From: Planctomycetota bacterium | Lineage (GTDB): Bacteria; Planctomycetota; Planctomycetia; Pirellulales; Thermoguttaceae | DNA length: 36,063 nucleotides | Reading direction: 5' to 3' | NCBI GenBank assembly: GCA_025353625.1 | Contig: JANXOJ010000474.1 | Location: forward strand, 1 to 36,063 | Shown: piece after piece, positions 18,650 to 27,211 of the stretch | How the letters are laid out: every line of letters begins with the position of its first letter | How positions within the stretch are numbered: the first letter of the stretch is position 1 | Notes under the pieces: generated by a model | The model's database searches: none | What the model was told of the DNA's origin: nothing | What the model saw: the letters and a program-made list of their open reading frames with translations, nothing else | Translations under genes and position numbers: made by a program

Positions 18650-20215
18650 ATGCCCCGCATCGAAATCTACGACACGACACTTCGCGACGGCTCCCAGGCC
18701 GAAGGTATCAGCTTCTCCCTTCAGGATAAGCTGGCAATTACCGAGCGACTCGATTGCCTGGGGTTCGACTACGTCGAGGGTGGCTATCCGGCGTCGAACG
18801 AGAAAGATGCCCAATACTTCCAGCGGGTTCGTGAACTGGACCTTAAGCATGTGCGGGTCTGCGCGTTCGGTATGACGCGACGCAAGGGTGTCAAGGCGGA
18901 AGACGACGATGGCCTCAAATCGCTGATCGATTCTCATGCAAAGACAATCACGATCGTCGGCAAGAGTTCGCTCTTCCAGGTGACGGAGGTTCTGCGCACG
19001 AATGCGGAAGAGAACCTGGCGATGATCGGCGAGAGCATTGCCCACCTCGTCGCCCAGGGCCGCGAGGTGATTTTCGATGCGGAACATTTCTTCGATGGCT
19101 GGAAGGCGGATGCAGCGTATTCAATCTCGGCCTTAAAGGCGGCGGCGGAAGCCGGTGCCAAGCGGGTCGTGCTGTGCGATACGAATGGCGGCAGCATGCC
19201 GGAAGATATTGTCCGCGCCGTGCGGAACGCCATCGAATCGCTGACGGTGCCAGTTGGTATCCACTGCCACAACGATTGTGAGTTGGCGGTTGCCAATTCC
19301 CTGGCCGCCGTCGATGCCGGGGCATCGCAAGTCCAGGGCACGATCAACGGTTTTGGCGAGCGATGCGGCAATGTTGATCTGATCTCGGTCGTTGCCAATC
19401 TGGCCCTGAAAAAGTCGGGCTACGATCTGCTCATCCCGGGTGGCGTGGCACACTTAACCGAACTGTCGCGGTTCGTCTACGAAATCCTGAACATGAACTT
19501 TCGCTCGCATCAGCCGTTCGTCGGCAAGAGCGCGTTCGCGCATAAAGGCGGAATGCACGTCAGCGGCATCGCCCGCAATACGTCCGCCTACGAGCATATC
19601 GTGCCGGAATTGGTTGGCAACGAGCGTCGCGTATTGGTGAGCGAGCTATCGGGCCGCTCGAACCTAGTGGCGATGACGCAGCGGCATAAGATTCCCAACG
19701 ACTCGAAGTTGATGGATAGCATCCTGGCCCAGGTCGTTGCCCTCGAAGGGGCCGGATACCAGTTCGAGGCGGCCGACGGCTCCTTCGACTTGCTCGTGCG
19801 AAAATGTATCGGCACGTTCCGCCCACACTTTGAACGGCTCAGCTATCGCGTCAACGTGGAGACGAACGCTCGCGGCGAAATCCGCACGGAGGCGACCGTT
19901 AAGATCCGCATTGGCGACGAGATTTGCCACGAGGTAGCCGAAGGCGACGGCCCGGTGAACGCGATTGATGCGGCCATGCGGAAGGCCCTCAACGGGCATT
20001 TTCCGGCCTTGCAGAAGTTGCACCTGATCGACTACAAGGTTCGCGTCATCAACTCGGAAGCATCGACGGCCGCCGGCGTCCGCGGGGTGATCGAGAGCCA
20101 AGACGAAACCGACGTCTGGGGCACCGTGGGCGTGAGTGAGAACGTCATTGAGGCGAGTTGGATTGCTTTGGTCGATAGTTTTGAGTACAAGTTGATGAAG
20201 GATGAAGAATCATGA
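18650..20215 (+). CDS. cimA: (R)-citramalate synthase (2-isopropylmalate synthase / CimA family)
   Basis: IEIYDTTLRDGSQAEGISFSLQDKLAITERLDCLGFDYVEGGYPASNEKD, VVLCDTNGG, GIHCHNDCELAVANSLAAVDAGASQVQGTINGFGERCGNVDL, GKSAFAHKGGMHVSGI, C-terminal LeuA-type regulatory domain. Confidence 0.92.
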   Translation: MPRIEIYDTTLRDGSQAEGISFSLQDKLAITERLDCLGFDYVEGGYPASNEKDAQYFQRVRELDLKHVRVCAFGMTRRKGVKAEDDDGLKSLIDSHAKTITIVGKSSLFQVTEVLRTNAEENLAMIGESIAHLVAQGREVIFDAEHFFDGWKADAAYSISALKAAAEAGAKRVVLCDTNGGSMPEDIVRAVRNAIESLTVPVGIHCHNDCELAVANSLAAVDAGASQVQGTINGFGERCGNVDLISVVANLALKKSGYDLLIPGGVAHLTELSRFVYEILNMNFRSHQPFVGKSAFAHKGGMHVSGIARNTSAYEHIVPELVGNERRVLVSELSGRSNLVAMTQRHKIPNDSKLMDSILAQVVALEGAGYQFEAADGSFDLLVRKCIGTFRPHFERLSYRVNVETNARGEIRTEATVKIRIGDEICHEVAEGDGPVNAIDAAMRKALNGHFPALQKLHLIDYKVRVINSEASTAAGVRGVIESQDETDVWGTVGVSENVIEASWIALVDSFEYKLMKDEES

Positions 20216-23200
20216 CCATCCCCATGCAAGACCTCCCCAAGCAATACAATCCGGCCGCCGCCCAAGATCGTTGGCACAAATTCTGGGAATCCAAAGGCTA
20301 TTTCCATAGCGAGCCCAACCGAGCCAAGAAGCCTTTTTCGATTGCCATCCCGCCGCCCAATGTGACCGGGGCGTTGCACTTGGGGCACGCGCTGAACAAT
20401 ACGTTGCAAGACATCCTCATTCGCCAAAAGCGGATGCAAGGTTTTGAGGCGCTGTGGATGCCCGGCACCGATCATGCGGGCATTGCCACCCAGGCGGTGG
20501 TCGAGCGTCGCTTGCTGCAAGAGGAAAAGCTAAGCCGCCACCAGTTGGGACGCGAGGGGCTCGTCGCTCGGATATGGCAATGGAAGAACGACTACGAAAA
20601 GCGGATTCTTGGCCAGCTCAAAGAAATGGGCTGTAGCTGCGATTGGCACCGGACCCGCTTCACGCTCGATGCGCAATGCGCGCGAGCGGTGCGACATACG
20701 TTCTTTAAGATGTTTCAAGAAAAGCTCATCTATCGCGGCAAGCGGCTCGTCAATTGGGACGCGATGCTGCAAACGGCGGTAAGCGACGACGAAGTCTTTC
20801 ACGAGACGACGAAGGGCCATTTTTGGTATTTTAATTACCCCACAATCGATCCCAAGCCGGGCGAGCCGGCCTATGTCACCGTGGCGACAACGCGCCCCGA
20901 GACGATGCTCGGCGATACGGCTGTGGCGGTCCATCCCGAGCCGTCTGCCGCACTCGACAAGGCCGAGGCAGACTTACTGCAACGCTTTGAAGCGGCAGCG
21001 TCCAAAGACAAGGCCGATCTACAGAAACAGATTGACGACCTTCGGGAACGCCGCCGTACAATGCTTGCCGATTTGGAAACGCTCGCCGACATGGCCCGCG
21101 ATGGTCGCAAGATTCGGCTGCCGCTCTTAAACCGCGAGATACCGCTAATCGCCGACGTTTGGGCGAAGCCGGAGCTTGGCACCGGCTGCGTAAAGATCAC
21201 GCCCGCCCACGACCCGAACGACTACGAGGTCGGACTGCGTCAACGCCTGCCGATGATCAACATTCTGAATTGTGATGGAACGCTCAACGAAAACGCCGGG
21301 CCGTATCAGGGGCTTGCGAATCCCAAGGCACGGCAAGCCGTTGTGGCCGATTTGGAAAAGCTGGAATTGGTGGCCAAGATCGAAGATCGCGAGATCGAGA
21401 TTGCCCATAGCGACCGCTCGAAGACGCCGATTGAGCCGCTCTTGGCCGATCAATGGTTCGTGAAAATGGACCATTTGGCGCAAACGGCGATGGATGCCGT
21501 GACCGATGGGCGCGTGAAGATTTTCCCCGAGCGATACGCCAAGAGCTATCTCGATTGGCTCAGCGAGAAACGCGACTGGCCGGTCAGCCGCCAGCTTTGG
21601 TGGGGACACCAGATTCCAGTCTGGTATTGCAAAACCGCGTCCGAGGCCGAGTTGCAAAAAGCGTTCGCCGGACGTGCCGATGTTGTCTGGCATCGCGATG
21701 AACAGAATTGCCAATGGCTGATCTGTGCGCAGGAAGAAGACCTCGCCGAAAACGCCGTGCCGGGGCACGCGCTCGTCCGCGAGTTGGACGTCCTCGACAC
21801 CTGGTTCAGTTCCGCCCTCTGGCCGCATTCGACGTTGGGCTGGCCGGAGCAGACGCCGGAATTGGCCTACTACTATCCCACCAGCGTGCTCATTACCAGC
21901 CGCGATATCATCACGCTCTGGGTCGCACGCATGGTGCTGGCCGGACTGTACAACGTTGGCGATATTCCATTCCGCGAAGTCTTCATCCATCCCAAGATTC
22001 TCGACGGATACGGCGAAGGAATGTCGAAGTCCAAGGGCAACGGCGTCGATCCCATCGACGTGATCGAAAAGTTTGGGGCCGATGCCTTGCGCTTCGGGCT
22101 GGCCTATCTTACCACCGAGACGCAGGACGTGCGGATGCCGGTGGAGTTCGAGTGCCCGCATTGTCAGAAGCTGATCGAACAAACCAAGGAAAACCGCGTT
22201 CGCCCGCGCGTTAAATGCAAGCATTGCAGCAAAGAGTTTTCAACGCAATGGGCCGAAAAGGCGGAAGATAAGGCATTGCCGCGCGGAGCGGTGGTGAGCG
22301 AGCGGTTCGAGCTGGCAAGAAACTTCTGCAATAAACTTTGGAATGCCTCGCGTTTGGTTCTGATGAATCTTGAAGGGTACGCTGCGGCCACGGTGGCGGA
22401 CGGCGAGCTATTAGTTGACGACCGCTGGATTCTCAGCCGACTTGCGACCGTGACCCAAGATGTGACAACGCACCTAGCCGGATATCGCTATTCCGAGGCG
22501 GCAAAGGTATTGTACGGCTTCGCCTGGGACGAGTTTTGCAGCTTCTACCTCGAAATGGTGAAGGCTCGCCTGACCGACCCGGCCGCGCGCCCGACGGCGC
22601 AGCGGGTGCTAACGCATACGCTCGACACGCTCCTGCGATTGCTGCATCCGATGATTCCGTTTGTCACCGAGGAAGTATGGCATTTACTCAATGAAGCCGC
22701 GCCACAACGGGGCATCGAACGCGTTGCATCGGCGAGCGAGAGCATTATGATCGCGCCGTGGCCCCAGTCCGCGTCGGCCCGGCAGAATCCGGAGATCGAG
22801 GCGCGATTTGCCCGCTTCCAGGAAGTGTTGCGCGCGATCCGCGATATTCGAAGTCGGCAGAATGTGCTGCCTAAGACGCAGATCAATTTTTCCGTCCGTT
22901 GCGATGCGGCCACGGCCGATTTGCTCAAGCCGATGGAGCCCTACTTCATCAGCATGGCCGGTGCAAGGGCCACGGAAATCGGGCCGCAGACCAATCCCCC
23001 GGAAGTCTCGGCGAATGTCTCACTATCCGGAATGGAGGTCTTCGTCGATCTGGCCGATTTGATCGATGTCGCCGCCGAGATCGAGCGAAAGCAACAGGAG
23101 ATTGTCCGGCTCGATGGCCTGATTGCCGTGAAACGCAAAAAACTGGAGAATCAGAGTTTTATCGACCGCGCCCCGGCGGCCGTGGTCGAAGGCGAACGAG

Positions 23201-23301
23201 CGGCTTTGAAGGAGCTTGAGGACCAGCGGGCGGCGGCCGTGGCAGTTGTCGAGCGGATGAAGAACACCGTGGCACCCGGTTATCCCAAATTACGCTATTG
23301 A
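20212..23301 (+). CDS. valS: Valyl-tRNA synthetase
   Basis: PPNVTGALHLGHALNNTLQDILIRQKRMQG (HIGH region), TTRPETMLGDTAVAVHP editing domain, GMSKSKGNGVDPIDVIEKFGADALRF (KMSKS), C-terminal coiled coil. 4-nt ATGA overlap with cimA. Confidence 0.96.
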   Translation: MTIPMQDLPKQYNPAAAQDRWHKFWESKGYFHSEPNRAKKPFSIAIPPPNVTGALHLGHALNNTLQDILIRQKRMQGFEALWMPGTDHAGIATQAVVERRLLQEEKLSRHQLGREGLVARIWQWKNDYEKRILGQLKEMGCSCDWHRTRFTLDAQCARAVRHTFFKMFQEKLIYRGKRLVNWDAMLQTAVSDDEVFHETTKGHFWYFNYPTIDPKPGEPAYVTVATTRPETMLGDTAVAVHPEPSAALDKAEADLLQRFEAAASKDKADLQKQIDDLRERRRTMLADLETLADMARDGRKIRLPLLNREIPLIADVWAKPELGTGCVKITPAHDPNDYEVGLRQRLPMINILNCDGTLNENAGPYQGLANPKARQAVVADLEKLELVAKIEDREIEIAHSDRSKTPIEPLLADQWFVKMDHLAQTAMDAVTDGRVKIFPERYAKSYLDWLSEKRDWPVSRQLWWGHQIPVWYCKTASEAELQKAFAGRADVVWHRDEQNCQWLICAQEEDLAENAVPGHALVRELDVLDTWFSSALWPHSTLGWPEQTPELAYYYPTSVLITSRDIITLWVARMVLAGLYNVGDIPFREVFIHPKILDGYGEGMSKSKGNGVDPIDVIEKFGADALRFGLAYLTTETQDVRMPVEFECPHCQKLIEQTKENRVRPRVKCKHCSKEFSTQWAEKAEDKALPRGAVVSERFELARNFCNKLWNASRLVLMNLEGYAAATVADGELLVDDRWILSRLATVTQDVTTHLAGYRYSEAAKVLYGFAWDEFCSFYLEMVKARLTDPAARPTAQRVLTHTLDTLLRLLHPMIPFVTEEVWHLLNEAAPQRGIERVASASESIMIAPWPQSASARQNPEIEARFARFQEVLRAIRDIRSRQNVLPKTQINFSVRCDAATADLLKPMEPYFISMAGARATEIGPQTNPPEVSANVSLSGMEVFVDLADLIDVAAEIERKQQEIVRLDGLIAVKRKKLENQSFIDRAPAAVVEGERAALKELEDQRAAAVAVVERMKNTVAPGYPKLRY

Positions 23302-23325
23302 GCGACTAACCGAGAGTGCCTGCGA

Positions 23326-23343
23326 GGATTTCAGTTGAAATCC
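23326..23343 (+). other. Near-perfect small hairpin after valS
   Basis: GGATTTCAGTTGAAATCC; arms GGATTTCA/TGAAATCC, 25 nt downstream of the valS stop; no U-tract. Confidence 0.35.
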
Positions 23344-23534
23344 GGAAGAAACTGGATTTTGTGCTCTTCTAGTGCTTTCCTCGCCCTTCAATTTTTCTGT
23401 TTGGGGGCTGGACATTTTGCCAAGCTGGTATGGTAAAATGGTCGCCAAGTCGAGCGGTCACGGCGCGGACGGCATGCGGAGCGTGCCCGATGCTTTGGAA
23501 ACTTTTTCACTTTACCTTCGGAGCAATCGATCTT

Positions 23535-24785
23535 ATGTGTGCATCACCCGTCGTGAAGAAAGACAACCTAGCAGCCATCTTGCGGCGGGCGTTGGACGCC
23601 GGCGAGGGCATCTTGCGGCTCACGCCGAACTGGGTGCCCCGCAGCTTCCTGCATCCCGGCAAGCGGATCAAGCTTGCCCCAACCGATTGGTACGCGCTGG
23701 GCACGCATCGCGGCGGCATTGATGAGCGATGGTTCGCAAGCACCACCGAAGCGGCCAACGACAACCGCGCGGCCGACGAAGGGTTGAGCTATTGCGTCTT
23801 CGAGGGGGAGCGATTTCAGCTTCGCGACGCCGTGACCGAGGCCGGCTTGCAACTCATCGGCAAGACGATGTTCGAGAAGTACGCCCGCTGGCCCGTCTAC
23901 TCGAAGTTTTTCGATAACATGGGGCCGATTCCGCTGCACATGCACCAGAGCAACGCCCATGCGGCGATGACCGGCCAGCAAGGTAAGCCGGAGAGCTACT
24001 ACTACCCGCCGCAGTTGAACAATGCGGAAAACCATTTCGACTATACATTCTTTGGGCTTGAACCCGGCACGACCAAGGACGACATCCGCCGTTGCCTGGA
24101 GAATTGGAACAAGGGCGACAACGGGATACTGTATCTATCGAAGGCCGCCAAGCTGAAGCCCGGCACCGGCTGGATGGTTCCGGCGGGCGTGCTGCATGCC
24201 CCCGGCTCGATGTGTACCTACGAGCCGCAGTGGGGCAGCGACGTGTTCGGCATGTACCAATCGCTGGTCGAAGGCCGCGAGGTGCCCTGGGCACTACTCG
24301 TCAAGGATGTGCCGGCGGAAAGGCATCACGACATCGACTTCATCGTCGAGCAGCTCGACTGGGAAAAGAACGTCGATCCGAACTTTAAGCAGCATACGTA
24401 TGTCGAGCCAATCGTCGATGCGTCGGCATCCGGCCCCGGCTATACGGATCGCTGGATCGATTATGGCTGTTTTGACGGCCAGCAACTCTTCTCGGCCAAG
24501 GAGCTAACGGTCGATCCCGGCGCGAAGTGCATTCTCCGCGATCCCGGTGCGAGTGGTTGGATCACCGTGCAAGGCTCCGGCCGCATCGGCAAGCTGACGC
24601 TGCAAACGCCCGCGATGATCCACTTTGGCGAAGAACCGTTGGACGAGGTTTTTATCGGCCACGATGCCGCCGCGCGGGGTATCGAGATTGAAAACACCGG
24701 CTGCGAGCCGCTCGTGAGCCTGCGGTACTTTGGCCCGGATGTGCATGGTAACATGCCAAGCATAGGAGATCACGTCAAACCATGA
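23535..24785 (+). CDS. Cupin-fold, class I mannose-6-phosphate isomerase-like protein
   Basis: Central metal-site-like segment (GPIPLHMHQSNAHAAM), YYYPPQLNN, WMVPAGVLHAPGSMCTYEPQWGSDVF. Track start 23430; ATG 23535 (MCASPVVKKDNLAAILRRALDAGEGIL) preferred. Confidence 0.65.
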   Translation: MCASPVVKKDNLAAILRRALDAGEGILRLTPNWVPRSFLHPGKRIKLAPTDWYALGTHRGGIDERWFASTTEAANDNRAADEGLSYCVFEGERFQLRDAVTEAGLQLIGKTMFEKYARWPVYSKFFDNMGPIPLHMHQSNAHAAMTGQQGKPESYYYPPQLNNAENHFDYTFFGLEPGTTKDDIRRCLENWNKGDNGILYLSKAAKLKPGTGWMVPAGVLHAPGSMCTYEPQWGSDVFGMYQSLVEGREVPWALLVKDVPAERHHDIDFIVEQLDWEKNVDPNFKQHTYVEPIVDASASGPGYTDRWIDYGCFDGQQLFSAKELTVDPGAKCILRDPGASGWITVQGSGRIGKLTLQTPAMIHFGEEPLDEVFIGHDAAARGIEIENTGCEPLVSLRYFGPDVHGNMPSIGDHVKP

Positions 24786-25837
24786 CCTACGAACACCCCA
24801 ACAACTACCCGAAACTTCACAATGCAGCTTGGCCTGGCGTCGTCGGCAAAGGCAATGGATCCGAGCCGCCCATCGACTTGGATACCATGCTCAATCTTAC
24901 GGCTGACGCCGAGCATGAAGGCGTTCGCTTCGATGGCTTCGATTTGTTCCTTTTTGCCCCGCACGTCGATATCGATTCCAGCGACGACCAAATCCGGCAG
25001 CTTGCCGACAAGGCGCGTGCGAAAAACTTGGAAATCGGCACCGTCGTCGCGCCGGTCTGGGGGCCGACAGGCGGCGGGATGGCGATGGGCAATGCCGACG
25101 AGCAGGCCAAATTTCTTACGCAGGTTCGTAAGGGCTGCCGCATTGCCGAGCGACTGCGGCAACTGGGCATCCGACCCAACGGCGTGGTGAGGATCGATTC
25201 GGCCTCGCCGGTCGATGCTTGGTACGAAGACCCGACCGGCAATCAGAAGCGGATTGCCGAATGTTTCCGCGAGGCGTGCAACATTGCCGAAAATCACGGC
25301 GAGCGACTGGCCGCCGAAGGTGAAATCTGTTGGGGCGGCATGCACAGTTGGAAGCGAATGCTCCAAGTTTTGGAGATGGTCGATCGCTCCCAAACGCTCG
25401 GCTTTGAGGCCGACATGGCGCATACGCTGCTTTACCTGATGGGCTATAACGCCCCGGAGGATGCTCTACTGCCGGCGGAATTCAATTGGCGGAACGAGGA
25501 CAAGTTGGAAGCCGCGTATACCCAACTGACGGCGGCTTTGCGTCCGTGGACTAGCGACTTCCATATCGCTCAGAATAACGCCACGGTCCACGGCACCGGC
25601 ACGCACGACAAGACCGGCCGCCACTGCCTACCCGACGACGCCAACGGCAAGCTCGATATTACGCACCACGCCGGCTTTTGGCTCCGCAACGAAAGAGGCG
25701 AACTTACCAAGCGTTGCCGCCACATCTGCTGGGACGGCTGCATGTTCCCCAATGAGGTGATGATGCAACGCGATACCTGGGTGAGCATCTTGAAGGCGAT
25801 GATGGCGGTGCGGGATAAGCACGGCTGGGCGGAATAA
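24782..25837 (+). CDS. Sugar phosphate isomerase/epimerase-like TIM-barrel protein
   Basis: RFDGFDLFLFAPHVDI, EIGTVVAPVWGPTGGG, HGERLAAEGEICWGGMHSW, GFEADMAHTLLYLMGY; 4-nt overlap with the upstream cupin gene. Confidence 0.7.
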   Translation: MTYEHPNNYPKLHNAAWPGVVGKGNGSEPPIDLDTMLNLTADAEHEGVRFDGFDLFLFAPHVDIDSSDDQIRQLADKARAKNLEIGTVVAPVWGPTGGGMAMGNADEQAKFLTQVRKGCRIAERLRQLGIRPNGVVRIDSASPVDAWYEDPTGNQKRIAECFREACNIAENHGERLAAEGEICWGGMHSWKRMLQVLEMVDRSQTLGFEADMAHTLLYLMGYNAPEDALLPAEFNWRNEDKLEAAYTQLTAALRPWTSDFHIAQNNATVHGTGTHDKTGRHCLPDDANGKLDITHHAGFWLRNERGELTKRCRHICWDGCMFPNEVMMQRDTWVSILKAMMAVRDKHGWAE

Positions 25838-25956
25838 ACAAATCCGAATGACGAAATTCTGCCCCGCCGGCGAAAGGCGAAGGAACTCAACCTCATATTC
25901 TCAGCCATTTACCGAGGCCGCAAGAGCGACTAAAACGGCCAACATACCACAACCCA

Positions 25957-26013
25957 TTCGACTTTTTGAATTTCGTGCTTCTTTCGACATTTGATTTTCG
26001 TCGTTCGACATTC
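25957..26013. repeat. Degenerate TTCGAC-containing intergenic repeats
   Basis: TTCGAC at 25957, 25983 and 26004, each followed by T-rich DNA with interspersed TTTCGT/TTTTCGTC, in the gap before the oxidoreductase gene. Confidence 0.35.
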
Positions 26014-26040
26014 TCACCCGTTCTTACCGGAGACTAACTC

Positions 26041-27207
26041 GTGTCCACTCCCCTCAACATCGCCGTCCTCGGCTGCGGCTTCATGGGCCGCGCCCATTCC
26101 AACGCTTGGCTGCAAGTCAGCCACTTTTTTACCCTCCAGCACAAGCCGGTGCTCAAGGTCTGTTGCGGCAGCAGCAACGACCCCGCCAAGCTAAACAAGT
26201 TCCGCGAAGCCTGGGGCTATGACTCGGTCGAGTCCGATTGGAAAAAAGTCATCGACCGCAAAGACGTGGACGTAATCGATATTTGCGTTCCCAATCACTT
26301 GCATCACGAAATCGTCCTTGCAGCGGCCAAGGCGGGCAAGATGGTTGTCTGCGAGAAGCCGCTGGCGATGAACGTCGCCGAGGCCGAAGAGATGGTCGCA
26401 GCCGTCGAGAAGGCGGGCGTGGCCAATATGGTGACGTTCAACTACCGCCGCGTGCCGGCGATTGCGCTCATCAAGCAACTGATCGACGAAGGCCGCATCG
26501 GCCGGCCCTATCACTACCGCGCGACCTACAACCAGGACTACACCATCTCGCCCGAAGTGCCGCAGGGCGGGCGTGCCCTGTGGCGACTGGATGCCAAGGT
26601 GGCCGGCTCCGGCGTGACGGGCGACCTCCTGGCCCACTCCATCGACACGGCCCAATGGCTCAACGGCCCCATCCGCCGCGTCGTCGCTCATACGGAGACT
26701 TTCGTCAAGGAGCGAAAGCACGTCGATTCCGGCAAAGTCGAACCGGTTACCATCGACGACGCCTGCATGTTCCTGGCGACCTTTGCCAACGGTTCCATGG
26801 GAACCTTTGAAAGCACCCGCTACGCCAGAGGCCGCAAGAACTACAATACACTGGAGATGAACGGCGAGAACGGTTCCGTCTTTTTCAACCTGGAAGACCC
26901 CCACCTGCTCGACTTCTTCCGCTACGCCGACCCGATCAGCGGCAAGAAGGTCGAAGACCACCTGACCGGCTGGCAGGAAATAAACGTCACCAATTTCGAG
27001 CACCCCTATATGAAGAACTGGTGGGTGCCCGGCTGCACGATCGGCTACGAACACACCTTTACGAACAGCTTTGCCGATTTCCTCTCCAGTCTGGAAGGAG
27101 GCCCCAAATTCGAGCCGACCTTGCGAACGGCTCTATCGACGCAGCGCGTTTGCGATGCGGTATTGGAGAGTGCGAAAAAGGGCTCGTGGGTAGAAATTGG
27201 TGGGTGA
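26041..27207 (+). CDS. Gfo/Idh/MocA family NAD(P)-dependent oxidoreductase
   Basis: [18 protein letters not shown] Rossmann motif, [76 protein letters not shown] start. Confidence 0.93.
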   Translation: MSTPLNIAVLGCGFMGRAHSNAWLQVSHFFTLQHKPVLKVCCGSSNDPAKLNKFREAWGYDSVESDWKKVIDRKDVDVIDICVPNHLHHEIVLAAAKAGKMVVCEKPLAMNVAEAEEMVAAVEKAGVANMVTFNYRRVPAIALIKQLIDEGRIGRPYHYRATYNQDYTISPEVPQGGRALWRLDAKVAGSGVTGDLLAHSIDTAQWLNGPIRRVVAHTETFVKERKHVDSGKVEPVTIDDACMFLATFANGSMGTFESTRYARGRKNYNTLEMNGENGSVFFNLEDPHLLDFFRYADPISGKKVEDHLTGWQEINVTNFEHPYMKNWWVPGCTIGYEHTFTNSFADFLSSLEGGPKFEPTLRTALSTQRVCDAVLESAKKGSWVEIGG

Positions 27208-27211
27208 TTGA

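Noticed and set aside
21145-22224. 359-aa antisense ORF under valS
   Set aside because: Overlaps conserved ValRS catalytic motifs on the opposite strand; no independent support.
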